Positions 43,001 to 54,967 of a stretch of 64,000 nt of DNA are shown one piece after another. How positions within the stretch are numbered: position 1 is the stretch's first letter; every line of letters begins with the position of its first letter. Made by a program: the position numbers and the translations under genes. Under the pieces are notes generated by a model. It was not told the DNA's origin. It ran no database searches and worked only from the letters and a program-made list of their open reading frames with translations. This DNA is from Beroe ovata (lineage: Eukaryota; Ctenophora; Nuda; Beroida; Beroidae), in NCBI GenBank assembly GCA_946803715.1, contig CAMPET010000033.1:302114-366113 (forward strand), given 5' to 3'.

Positions 43001-46000
43001 GTCTAATTAATGCCATAGCTGCCGATAGGTGACATTCCAGCTGGGTTAGATCATATAGTTCGATGGGAAAAACTCTGGTCCGAGGGAAAATATAATGGAG
43101 ACGTAAGGCTGAGGGGTTTTCTATCACAAGATAAGTTTGGAGTAGACAGCAATCCAGGCCGCAGCATTCTCCCCCTGATTGATCAAAGTCCCTGGATATG
43201 GTACAACAGCAGCAGTCTGTAGCAGGTATGACACTGCTGGGAGTGTGAATCACAAAGCTCTCATCGCCCAAATGTGTGGCTAAAATTTGAATATTCAAAC
43301 CCTTTGAGTGGAAATATTGTTTTACCAGCTTGACCTCTTCAACAAATTGTGAAACTTCCAAAAAATACCATGTATTGTGTACATTGCATAATGTATATCC
43401 ATGTATAGTGTATACCCACCACTTGCTCTTCGCAGGAAGGCCGAGGACTTTCTCCTCATCTTGGCGAAAGCGCCACTCATTGCTGCGAGCTGCTGCTGTT
43501 GCTGTGGCAGCTATGCTTCTAGAGGGTTGTATAGGGCGGGGATAGTTCAGCAACAAAAAGGGCCGTCGAAAAACGAAGTATATGGAGGTCGGAGGATTTA
43601 GAAGTCTGGATTAATCTAGATCTGAATTAATGCAAATGAGAAATACTGCGCAATACTGAAATTCAGAAACAAACAAGTATCCGACAAAGAAACACGAGCA
43701 GCTGTCGTGAAAAAGGTGGTAAAACAAAGTTTACACTATAGTCGACTTACAAAATCTGTTGAAACATAAACTCTACTGGCAACAACAACAAACTCTGGTC
43801 CAAGTCGTGAAGCACCTATAAACATAGCGGCGACTATGCAGTTACGACAACTAAACTAAGAGTGTGGAATCCGGAGTCTGAGCAACTATAGAAGAAGCAA
43901 TTACAATATTGCTAATTGCATTAGATACTATAGAGTAGGACCTAAGCAACAAAACCGTGTGTGTGTGCTGTCGCAAGGTTGCGCGAGCACATTTATATGC
44001 AAAAGTTAAACCCATCATATACTTCAAAGAGAAAATGTGATATGTTGTGCAAGTATACCGATATGAAGCTTTCGCTTATGTAAGTAAGTACTCCTTCAGA
44101 AAAACATTCAGCGCACAAAACACATATCACAGGATATATGGGTTCTTCATTATGTGGTAGGGTAGGTGAACTACTTCCGGCCACATATCCCCATACCATA
44201 GGTTAAAAACAGTATGATGTATGCATTTTCCCACATATCCAGAGGTTATTTCACAGTACGCTGTGTATAAGTGTCATGACGTTCGTACATCAGAAAGACG
44301 CACACATGACGCACACATCACTAGGAAAGACGGCGTGGTAGCCACTGGGCTACACAGCGGGATTAACAAAAGTGGCAGATCGCAGCTCGCACCAGGAAAA
44401 TGTCGGAGACACAACTCTCCACAATAATAATGCTATGTACGATGAGAAAACTGTAGGAATGCAGAATTTTTATCAAAATCTAACATCGCGTTTTTAATTA
44501 TATCCCAGGAATGCAGTCGGAAACAAATTTATAATTAGCGCTATTCCTCTCATAGATGACCATGTTGATATTCTTAGTTAGTTCTCTTATTCCTACCTTC
44601 TATAGGCCCAAGGGAAAACAAGAAGGCGAAAATAACCCCAGAAAACAATTTGAAAAATCACGAAAACCCAATTTCCTCTCCACGAGCAAGCGCGGACATA
44701 ACATACCGACATTCTCCATGGAAAGTATGATAATTCGTAGTGGGATGAATGAAGAACGGGGAATCTGTTGCAGGACTATGCGTTGTGGCATATTATATCC
44801 GAGAGAAGTTCAAATTATACCTCCCATAATACTGTCATCACGCGCAGCAGCGGCCGTATAATATATGTTTTGGGTTTTTCATATTATTATACGGAGCCAC
44901 GTCTTGCATTATAACATTTCCGATTAGGAATACAGTCAACCGCAGAAATCAGAAGTCCTAGAAGTGCCTAACTCGTGTGTGTTTTATCATGTTTATCATA
45001 TTAAACTGACAGTGACATCTCGCTTTGTAGGATAGTCAAAATAATTTATTTCTACATGTATGTTGAGAATATATCTTGGCAACAGAAGTTCTACCCATTC
45101 TAAGGCTGCAAAACAAAGACCGACTAAACCATCGATCTCCAATTTCAAACCATCGATCACCAATTTCCAACCATCGATCACCAATTTCCAACCATCGATG
45201 ATCAATCATCGTATATTTGACGAACAACATCACAGTTATAGTATAGGTTACCACACATTAACTCACCTCTGTTTCGTCTGGCAGGTGACCGATGATCAGG
45301 ACTCTCCTCACAATCCACTTCTCCCCCCGTCATATGATGTGACAATTCCACCCCCTCATCATTCCCAGCTACTCGAGCAGTAGTCCCGAGTAGTCCCGAG
45401 TCTGTAGTCCCGTTTATCATCCTGTGATCGGGACTACCCAACATGGTACGGGGAGGGTGGTGGTGGTGGTGGTTTGTGCTGGACCCGTTAACACCAGTCT
45501 GATCATGGTCGGTACCTGACATATCATGCATTCCGTGAGATTGGACAAAGTTAACAATTAACATGGTTATGGGATAGATCAACTGTCACTTCGAACTGTC
45601 ACTTCTCATCTCTAAACCAAAATCCTTAGCAGATTTCAAAAATTCATTCTTCAATGATCGTGAGTCGTGACTAACCATTCTGGCCCCCGTGATGGGCAGC
45701 TCCTGCTACAGTATTGTTGTCGGGGCTCAGTGATGTGGCTGGTGGCGCGGCGGCTGTCCGTGTGGTGGAGGTGGCAGCGGCGGCAACACTCCTCAACTCA
45801 GCATTCTGGCGGCGTAACTCTGTTACCTCCGTGGACAGAGCCTCCTTTTCCCGCTTTAACTTGTCTATCTCCTGTGATGAGGTGTTATGGAATGGTTAGT
45901 GCAGGTATAGCGATGGGGAAAACAACGAATAGAATTCATGATAACTTGAATGAATCGTGATTCACGGATTCCAGTTTTACACGACTCTAACATATCAAAC

Positions 46001-46268
46001 GACTCAAAATGCAGATAAGGGAAGAAACAACGGTCATCACGCAACACAAAGTACTATATCAAGAGCATCGTGCTTACTGCTCATATACCTTCCTGGCAGT
46101 ATCGAGTAGCGAGAGTGCCTGCTTGATCTTATTCCCACTCTCGGCTGCCAGGGCGTTCTTCTCCTCTTCACACCGCTCCAGCTGGGACTGCAGCGCTTGG
46201 AGCTTGTACGACAAATCGGACTTTTGTCGTTCTAGTCGGAGTTGTTGGAGCTTGTCAGCTGTCGACAT
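37010..46268 (-). CDS. Unrecognised Ser/Pro-rich protein with two alternative 5' ends
   Basis: The long form uses exons 46089-46268, 45676-45871, 45267-45515, 39002-39171, 38623-38894 and 37010-38516 (857 residues), all in phase. A short form could start in 43420-43480 (MSGAFAKMRRKSSAFLRRAS), whose donor has the same phase, giving 669 residues. The long form begins with a coiled coil of about 80 residues (KLQQLRLERQKSDLSYKLQA, EEEKNALAAE, KLKREKEALSTEVTELRRQN) and then Ala/Thr-rich and His-rich low complexity. The shared part has VARRTSTVDQEEKPMSMAER, a basic segment, and a long disordered tail with many SPxR/RSxSP repeats (RPRSPLK, SRSPSPEPE, RSRSTSPLK, RCASPVKSP), which suggests heavy proline-directed phosphorylation. 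I recognise no family. A cytoskeletal role is only a guess. Joining the coiled-coil exons across the 6-kb intron rests on phase alone. Confidence 0.6.
39172..43419. other. Long intron of the Ser/Pro-rich gene
   Basis: About 4.2 kb, AT-rich, with a (GT)n tract and N at 41701-41798. No exon that fits the flanking phase was found. Several plus-strand frames of 60-116 codons here show no coding character. Confidence 0.45.
43420..43480 (-). CDS. Candidate alternative first coding exon (short form)
   Basis: ATG at 43480, 20 codons plus one base, then a GTGGGT donor. It joins in phase to exon 39002-39171. The peptide is basic (KMRRK, FLRR) and resembles a start of a membrane- or actin-binding protein. 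A longer minus-strand frame (42981-43556, 191 residues) overlaps it in another frame and has no recognisable similarity. Confidence 0.45.
45131..45200. repeat. 21-bp tandem repeat, ~3.3 copies
   Basis: CCATCGATCACCAATTTCCA (plus A) repeats about three times, the first unit with CTCC in place of CACC. It contains the palindrome ATCGAT and lies in the intron just past exon 45267-45515. Confidence 0.85.
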
Positions 46269-47893
46269 AATGGACCAAGCCAGGTCTTTATAAGAGGGGA
46301 GGTCTCAGACACGCGTGTGTGTGTGTGAGGGACTGCCTCACATCATCAACATGTTTACCCTATACAGTGTATGGAATGTGTGGTTATTGTGGTTAAACCG
46401 GGTCATTTCATAGAATACAAGTCAGATGAAAGGGAGATAAGAGAATAGCGTGAGTGAGAAAATGAGTGATTTCAAAGAAAGGGGTTTATTGATGATGACC
46501 CATTATAGTATGAAGCTGCATGTGTACATGGCATTGTCATTTATCTTCATCATGAGTATGTCAGTGCTCTCTATCATGAGTATGTCAGGTTAGAGCTGAA
46601 TGAAGTGAGTGATCATAATGGAAGCCGGTGTTGGGGGCAGCCATGTAGATTGGATATAGACCGTGTCTGCCTTCCGCTTACCGTAATAAGCTCGAGGAGT
46701 TTATCTCGTGGATACTTATTAAGTTTACTTATTATTAAGTTTACTTCAAGCCTAAAACAGCTCACATGATTCGAGAGGTTTTGACCGCTTTACAACAACT
46801 TTATAGTTGTTGTAAACTGCTGTTAATTGCTAGAGTACAATCTGTATAGCACGCCATAACCATCAGAGACGAGAAACTGTCATGAGGGCGTGGCACCCTC
46901 ATCAACTGTCAATGACAACAATCAACATATTACCTATCATTTGACACAAATTCCGCAGATCACATCCAAATAGACTGAGAATAGATTCGCAAATAGACGG
47001 GTAATGTCAATAACGAAGCAAATATCTCCGCCTATATAGTTACTACTCTAAACTAAATACCAGTAGGGAAAAGCGCCATATGAAACAGATGGGAATTGAA
47101 ATTGATGAGAAAGATACTGGAAGTCCTACGTAATGTACGGAAAAGATAATACCACATGGTTATGTCGCTAGTCACTCCTTCATACACGTAGTCAGCCTTC
47201 TTAAGCTACCATTTCTCCAGTCTGTAAAGTCATTGTTACACCAGATCAACTCTGTTTGTATACGTAGTTACACATCATACGCTGTATGTGTTTGAGTGTT
47301 TCTGTCTGTACTCTGTGCGTGTGTATCCGTGTGTGTGTCCGTGTGTGTGTTTCTGTGAGTGGCTGAGGGGTTCGTTCCTCTGAGAAATTGCAATGATGAG
47401 TCTTTCAAGAGGCGCTAAATAGACAGTGTTTTCTAGAAAAGATGCATATTATCAATGGAGGCGTAGTTATTAGCCTCGTTTCTTGGCTAGAGTAGTTCAC
47501 AAGGAGTCAAGTTTTTCTCTGATCTACTCTCTGATCTACTCTTGTACATTGTACCTAGACGAATTATGGCAATGATAACGCATACAATCTCCGCGGATGG
47601 CAATACAGCTTCTCAAGATCTGAGATCGCACGGAAAATGCAAACCGCAATCATGAAAATGTTGAATATGTAGAATAACAATTGCAATTGTGCTACGCATT
47701 GTTGAAAACTGGCTAGTGGTGGAACTAACGAAAACAGTCCGAGTCAAAACAATAGTTTGACGTCGCGTGGTATGCGCTGGAATTTGTACATGAAAAACGG
47801 CTCTGATCTCAAGCCACCTGGTGTCTTGACAAAACTAGCATGAGTCCAGAGTTATTGTTATTAACGAATAACGACATAAGTGTATTGCGAAAT

Positions 47894-48033
47894 CTCGGAA
47901 ACATCGAATAAATGCTACCATGTTTTTGGCAAAACAAACACACTGACAAATGCCAGTAAACTAGGATCATTGAATAAATGCACTAAGTTTTTGACAAAAC
48001 AAGCACACTGACACATGACAGTCTAGGATCTTC
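47894..48033. repeat. ~68-bp tandem duplication
   Basis: Two copies containing GAATAAATGC, GTTTTTGGCAAAACAAACAC / GTTTTTGACAAAACAAGCAC, ACTGACA and CTAGGATC, diverged by about 15 percent. Confidence 0.7.
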
Positions 48034-49063
48034 CGAGATCAAGATACGGTGTTGAAATGAGAATTGCTTGGGGTGTGGTAGCAATTGTTCAGAGCTCTGA
48101 TGGGTATCTTGTGAGTTGAATGGAAGTCAACGTAAGAACGTGGTAGTTACACACAAGTACTGCACAAAACAGTGTGGAACACAGGCACATAATGAGAGTG
48201 TATTGTTCTTGGCAAGCTGCCAGAGATCATGCTGAGACACAATGTGGAACGGGTTGTGGTAATTGGGTGAATTACAGGGCGAAGGGATGGGTTTTCGTCA
48301 GAAATAGTAAACTCGATTACCGTGCAATTTCATGGCAATTGTATTGAAATGATCGTAGATAGCGATGTTTTTGAGGTATAATATAGAGTAAAAACCGAAA
48401 AGACGGTAGGAATCTTGATTCATTCTTCACGTAACCAACAAATTCCAACTTTGAATAATTCAAACTACAACTAATAATGTTGCATTACAAAACAAGAATT
48501 TTCATCATGCATCTAACGTGAGCGAACAATTGTTTTTTACGAAGAACAAATCGTTGGTCGTAACATAAATATCAGTTATGAAAATTTTACATCACTTGAA
48601 ATAAGCTGGGGATCGGACCAAAGATACACTAAACGATTGGTAACATTCCCTGCCAATCGTGCAATGCAGGGAAAAGCGCAAAGAAAGGAGTATAGATACT
48701 GAGATAAACTGGCGAATTTTATGAAGGAGCAGCGAAGAAATGAAGCGAGAAGGCCCTCGTATGAATTGATAATGCCACTGATAGCACTGGGTGAACGATA
48801 CTCACGTGGCTAACGAGATATATTCCATATCAGTACGTGATCATACGTGCTACAACACAGCTACAATGCCTATTATCATTGCAACAGTTTGTACTATAAT
48901 ACCAGCTCTGAAATGCCACCACACACACACACACACCACACACACACACAAACCACACATTCTTAGTTTGTGGTTCAATGCTTGTTGGTGGCGCGCGCAT
49001 ATTTCATCAACCACACGTGCAAGTACCATGACATTCCCACTGAATTTACAACTTGTCACGTGT

Positions 49064-49175
49064 CCATGGCAACACGTGACCATGGCAACACGTGACCATG
49101 GCAACACGTGACCATGGCAACACGTGACCATGGCAACACGTGACCATGGCAACACGTGTCCATGGCAACACGTGA
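49064..49175. repeat. 16-bp minisatellite, 7 copies, each with CACGTG
   Basis: The unit CCATGGCAACACGTGA is repeated seven times, with one A to T change at a unit end. Each unit contains two palindromes, CCATGG and the E-box CACGTG; an eighth CACGTG lies just upstream at about 49057. Confidence 0.95.
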
Positions 49176-50618
49176 CTAGGTGGTTGTAGGAGGATACCTG
49201 ATCGGAACAATGCATACTTACAGCTGAATTGTGGGATGTGATATATTCAGATTTCTGAGATATTTTAAATTCTTCAAAAAGTTTTGTGAAACACGTTTGT
49301 TCTTGTTGTTGGCTGTTGCGCTATACGTGGATCATCACCCATGGCTGTCTAGACGTCTAGTGTCTACGTGTTTCGCGACAGGGCATATCAACTGCAGTAA
49401 GCTAGTCAGTAGTGTAAGTCACGACCACTGTTTTTATTGCGAATGGTCTTGCTCCTATTCGATCAGCTGTCAGCTGTGCAGCCAACGATTTGTGAGACTG
49501 AACAGTCGACTTCAGATCATCAATATGTGTATACTGTATGTCTTTCAGAGTAGAAGGCACTACTACTGTCGGTGACAGGAAAAAACAGCAATAATTGCTG
49601 GGAATTGCTAACGATTTGAAGCGGATTTGGAAGATAAGATGCTGGAAGAATTACACCCATTCTCATTGCTCAATGCTGCTCTCTCCTTCATTATCATATT
49701 GCTGGATCAGTTCTAGCAATACAGGGTCAATAGAATGAGCAATCCTCTGCCATTATGAATTCTTATCATGAATAATTGATAAGTAAAATCACTGAACTTG
49801 ACTACCAATACTACAAGTATGCTGGATCTAAATGAAATATTCAGCACTACTACTACTACTACAGTACATTACTTAGAAGATGACTTATCCGAGTAACTAG
49901 AAGGCGAGTAGAGAGGGGGTAAATGATCATTTCGAATCGGGGAAGAGGAAAATATCCCACTAACAAAAAGGGGAAGTTCCACAAAATAATGATCATTTTA
50001 TCGCTAAAATGATCGCTCCTCATTCTATTTAGTCATATTATATGACTCATATGATCGTTAAATGGCGAGAATTACTATATCCATCAGAGCAACGAAGTGA
50101 ATTTATGATCATATATGGGATTTGTAGCTAATTTGAATCTGACAATCCAATAACATATTATTCGTGTGAATATTTGATTCTAAATTTGACTGATATTCAA
50201 CATATTTTCTGATGATCATTTGTTCCGAACTGTGTGATCGTGATTCATCGGTCATGTGACACTTTTGCTTACAATCAAAACAAATGTCATGTGATTATTT
50301 TAATTCGAGCCTTGTACAGGTTCAGGATTGAAAATTGGAGAGAAAAGAGAAAGAGAGAAGGGTCAAATTTACCAACTGAACAAATATCTGGCCAAGCAAA
50401 TCGAATAACTACAAATGAAGGAAATGATCTTGTGCAGCAGCAAATGCATTGTGCAGTATAGACCAAGGAATGCCGTTTTATTCATAAGTCAATTTACCAG
50501 CATCGGTATACATGAAACTATACGACACTGTTTAACCCTGAAAAGAGCAGTTTACCAAGGAGTTCATTCAATCAGATATAATACTCTCCACTGGTCGTGA
50601 GTCCACTCAAGATACGAG

Positions 50619-50704
50619 ATACACACACACACACNACACTCACACATACATACACACACATACACACACACATACACACACTCACACACACACATACACA
50701 CATG
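50619..50704. repeat. (CA)n/(CACACATA)n microsatellite with N
   Basis: A CA tract with TACA interruptions and an N at 50635. Confidence 0.85.
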
Positions 50705-51257
50705 CCTATTGGTATACGAGAGGATCAGCCTTGTGCATTCCTCCACCAAACCAATTCAAGAGAATGCGGAGAATGAATGGGGACACCAGCTAGTAGTGAA
50801 TGGGGGACGTCCCCTGGGTAAATACAGGGAGGAATTTGCTAGAATTGTGGGAGTTGGACATAGGGGCCAGGGGGTATGGAATTCGAATATGTGGAGAATC
50901 TCGCTATGAATGATTTGACACAAATGTCCGATGAACATTGTCAATGAGAGACAACAGAGCAGACGTTCATAATCATGACTGTCCAGACTTCATATTATGC
51001 AACAAGCACACATGATTCATGTTATCCCTTTGATAACAAACATGAAATATTTTGCCTATCCAGCAGTTTATTCCTAGTCAAACAAACATTTCTGAATCCA
51101 TTATACCCAGCATATATAAGATTGAAAATGAACCAAACGGTTGCATGATACGATAATCGATCGAATTCCATTTGATTTTTCCATTCGAAATTTTACAAGC
51201 TGAACTCTACAAAGTCATGCAAGTCCTAATCACGGAATATCACACAACTACAGGTTA

Positions 51258-51692
51258 TCACCCGTCCACCAGTGATTCTGTCATATTGCTACTGGATTCT
51301 CTGATCTGCCCCATTCTAGAAACATCTCCACCACCCCCCTCCCCCTCTTTCAATGTCGTCCTCTCCCCTTCAGTTGATGTAGTAGCATCCACATCATACC
51401 ACATCTTAGGCTGAGTGAAGAAGAACTCCGCAAGCCATTCTCCCAGTATGTCAATCACATCAAGTGCTCTCTGTCCACTGGCCTGAGTGACGTGGAGGAA
51501 CAATTTGGGGAGTGATTTCCGTTTAGCAACCACCGTCCCTTCCCCTCCTCTCCTGGTGGCAGTGGTGTTGCCGAATGTGAAGGTGTTACCGGGGTTGTCA
51601 GGGTCTGGTGTCAAGAGAGGACCACCGACACCGCGGTCCCTGGTGCTACCGTAGTTCATCATGTTGTCAATCTTCCTCATTGTACTCTGCAT
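51258..51692 (-). CDS. Possible single-exon gene or terminal exon, 144 residues
   Basis: ATG 51692 to stop 51258. Composition looks like a real protein: a polar N-terminal part (NMMNYGSTRDRGVGG, DPDNPGNTFTFG), a well-structured centre (KLFLHVTQASGQRALDVIDI, LGEWLAEFFFTQPKMWYDV) and a Gly/Glu/Ser-rich tail. A pyrimidine-poor AG acceptor (GATATCATGCAG) just after the ATG leaves open that this is a 3' exon. I recognise no family, and no exon upstream could be joined with confidence. Confidence 0.4.
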   Translation of the reverse strand: MQSTMRKIDNMMNYGSTRDRGVGGPLLTPDPDNPGNTFTFGNTTATRRGGEGTVVAKRKSLPKLFLHVTQASGQRALDVIDILGEWLAEFFFTQPKMWYDVDATTSTEGERTTLKEGEGGGGDVSRMGQIRESSSNMTESLVDG

Positions 51693-52389
51693 GATATCTT
51701 CTCATGAGCTGTTATAGCACCGAGTAGAACTACTTCAAACACTACTCAAGCTCGAAGCACGGCAGTGACGGTTACTCCCTCTCTCTTTGTGAGTTGATTG
51801 GTTGTGACTCCACAATGTAGAGTTACTGGTCGAGGACGTTGAACTGGATGGAGCCCAAGAGCGAGTGTACGTCTGTCAACTTTTCCGTCACGAGAAGCAA
51901 AAACAAGGAATGGGGGCCACGCAAGAGGCTGTGTATTTAATCTCACGGAATGACTATGAGCTCTTCAGCTCTAAGTTGTTAACTAATGTAAACCGTGTGA
52001 CTCAAGTGCTGGATCAGAGCTTTACATTATGTTAGTCGTGATTGTGTATATAATGGTACTAGCACAAAACTACAATGATGATACGGTCACTGTCCAATGA
52101 GGAACGAGTATTGAGACGTTGACCAATGAGAATCGAGTATTCGGTCACATGGGGAGGTGTGTCTGCGACAGGTGACTCTTGTGAAGGTGGGGTCTGAAAA
52201 CTTCAGTACAATGCGATTATACAACCCAAGTGGAGCTTATGCTCTATTATTTGTGAGAGTTTTTATTGAGGAAACAATCCAAATTCCAGATCTTTTGTGA
52301 CGAAAAGTTGCGTTGTTCCAAAACATAATGATTACTTGCCTGGCGACGCTAGGCCAAGCTAACGCTAGCCGCCAAGCGGCCAGCGCCAG

Positions 52390-52430
52390 CGCAATGAAAT
52401 TCTCGACAGGGGCTATCATCGACAGCCAAA
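52390..52430. mobile_element. Fragment of the 24.6-kb foldback element family
   Basis: GCGCAATGAAATTCTCGACA followed by GGGGCTATCATCGACAGCCAA is close to the reverse complement of 24596-24640 and shares its core with the arms at 24702 and 25380. No inverted partner is seen nearby. Confidence 0.55.
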
Positions 52431-53902
52431 TGATTACTTTCGTCGACATATAGTACAGATCCACGGCAACAACGTTAGCGGGCAAGGAAAGGGGATACCA
52501 AATTATCTGGGTGATCAATCTGAGAAACTAATAAAAAAAACTTTAGCTAAAAGAGAAAACTTTAGCTGATGACCAAGTAAAATGTCATCAAAACCAAGGG
52601 GAGACAGACCTAATTCCCATCGTCTGCCCCTACGAGAAAGATGAGCTGCCAATCATTTGGTATAGTAGCTGTTATAGAAAGCCCTAAATGACGACGCTCC
52701 GTCATCATACTGCGCGATGCCGTCTATTTTCGAATAATCGCATTTTAGGGGGGGCTGTGTGTTTGTCTGCAGTAACGGTACAGACAGTAGATCATCAAAG
52801 TGCCGCGATCTCAGATCTTTACTCCGGCTGCAGATAAAAATACCCAGTGTCAGACTGCCTGAACTAGTAATTTGTATCTATTTCTAGTCAAAATAATTAT
52901 TTTCTGGCTTAAGTCCAACTTATTGTTGGTAAACAAGTAGTATAGGCTGATTACATAGCTTTCTACAAAATGAAATCGAATTCGAGCAAAAATAAATTGG
53001 TAGTGTCTAGACGAAGAAATGAGTTAGAAAGAAGGAAAGCTGCTTATTCTAAGAAGAAGAATTCAAAAGGCGATTTCAACAATGCGGCATAACAGGCAAA
53101 TACTGAAATAGTAGCCATAGCTCCATCACAGCGATACACAAATCGTATGATTCATCACAACATCTACACATACTCACATAGTAACAAATGCATTATGTCA
53201 CTCACATTACATTCGATCCTAGTAACAACACACACTTAATCGAGTGAATTGCTCCTTCAGCAACAAAATGAGTAGCGAATGCACCAGGGTGTCTGTGTGT
53301 ATGTGTCTGCGTGGCATTAAACTGTGAGTAAATAAGTATGTAGGTAAGTGAGTTCAACCACTGACCAAAATTAAGAAAGGTTCACATCAGAGCAACACAG
53401 GAACAACATTCTGATACACATCACAGCAACATATAGCATACACGATGTTGGACAGTCGGCTCTCACACAGAACTAGCAGTAGATTGCACTGACTACTAAC
53501 ACTAAGTTAGTGCTGTAGTGGGGGTCACAATTCTCGCTATTGCTGCTGCTAGAGAACATGCGCTATGCGCAGCAGCTGTCTACTCGGCTATGCAACTGTA
53601 TAAACTACGAAACTGCTTGACCAGCTGCTATATACGGAAGGGAGCAAATTGAGAACTATCATAGGAGTACGAGTTTCCGATCATCAATTTGTAGGTATCA
53701 ATGTGCCAGTTTTAACAGGTAACATAGACTTAAGCTATGAAATGTAATTATATGAACCACTAGGGGAAGGTAGTGAATCATCCATACTTCAAGCATGGAA
53801 GTAGGAAATCATCATTTAGGATACATGAGTGGAACATTCTGCAGTTACAAAAGTACAAAACACACACGGACATAATGAATAATCACTCAACTAACATCCC
53901 GT

Positions 53903-53945
53903 ACACACGCACACGCACACGCACACACACACGCACACACACATA
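53903..53945. repeat. (CA)n/(CGCACA)n microsatellite
   Basis: Alternating CACACG and CA units. Confidence 0.85.
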
Positions 53946-54526
53946 CAGTACAACTTGAATAGTACTCGAGAGGGGGAAGGAGAGATAATAATTGCCGAGC
54001 TTCCCCAACTTCACGTCCCCCTCAGCTGTTTTCCATTGGAAGAGACGGGTCCCAAATTACCTAGAGCGCAGGGGGATTGTACCCTAATGGACCCGGAAAT
54101 GCCCAGCCATTGGCCGTCGGGCAGAGAGAAGAGCATGTTGTATAAGATCACGTGAACTGAATGAGAGATGATTAGGAGAATCCAAATTCCCCTTATTATA
54201 TAACGATCTCGTTATCCACCAAAATTCTAACTCTTGATTTGTGCGCTGTGGACAATTAAACCCGTGTAATCATTGCAAATAATTATAATTCAACCAACCC
54301 AGGACTTCGTTAAACCAAGCAAAGTAGCCGGCCTTGAAGTAAGGGCAATCAAAGTAACCTCATTACAAGTACCCTTTATTATGGAAGAAAGAGAGCAGCC
54401 GTCTCAGTTGCGAGAGATTCTGCACTCAGTACCACCAGGGAAGGAGAATGGAGAATGATGCAAAAATAGCACTCCTTCACATAACCATAACCCAAGAAAA
54501 GGAAGCACGAAAGTAGTTAGAATCTA

Positions 54527-54539
54527 GAACGTTCTAGAA
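54527..54539. promoter_or_regulatory. Heat-shock-element-like triple GAA/TTC site
   Basis: GAACGTTCTAGAA contains three alternately oriented GAA units at exact 5-bp spacing, the consensus for trimeric HSF binding. It is embedded in the 16-bp palindrome TCTAGAACGTTCTAGA. No gene is identified next to it, so function is unproven. Confidence 0.35.
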
Positions 54540-54951
54540 TCTAACGACTATTGTACCTCCTTTGCTTTGACCCTCTTCTCACTTTCCAGATTATCAGGGA
54601 AGAGGGTGATAGCAATTCGGTGGCTCTATCTTCCAGACTGTTACTATCATACCTATCTATTATCTCACTTCATTGACGCAACAGTAACGAAATTTGGGTA
54701 TGGGGATGATAAAATATTGAAAATTATTATAACCGCACCAAACACTCAAGCAATTGTTATGACCAACACTATGAGACTAATAGTATGAGTATGATGTTGT
54801 TATGACCAAGACTACTCATGATCAAGGCACGGAACGAAGGACTCGTATTGTATTTAGCATACCGGAAATGTTCACACGTTTCTCAAACCCCCTATATATG
54901 ATATTCACAATCTCGTGTGTAATGAGGAGCCGGTGCAGTTACTAAACGGTC

Positions 54952-54967
54952 GGTTACCATGGTAACC
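54952..54967. promoter_or_regulatory. Perfect RFX X-box-type palindrome
   Basis: GGTTACCATGGTAACC is a perfect 16-bp palindrome matching the full-site RFX consensus. There is no recognised promoter nearby. Confidence 0.35.

Larger units (their letters stand above)
46269..51257. other. Gene-poor region upstream of the Ser/Pro-rich gene
   Basis: The part next to 46269 should hold the long-form promoter. The remainder has a ~68-bp tandem pair (about 47894-48030), the E-box/NcoI minisatellite (49064-49175), (CA)n tracts at 48918-48955 and 50619-50704, and no supportable exon. Confidence 0.45.

Noticed and set aside
42981-43556. 191-codon minus-strand frame
   Set aside because: Long for chance, but it overlaps the candidate first exon in another frame, has a Cys run from a repeat, and shows no recognisable domain.
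44290-44370. tRNA-like A-box (TAGCCCAGTGG on the minus strand)
   Set aside because: No matching B-box at the right distance and no cloverleaf; at most a decayed tRNA-derived repeat.
48850-49215. 121-codon minus frame with CCHGHVLPWSRVAMVT repeats
   Set aside because: Product of the 16-bp minisatellite read in shifting frames.
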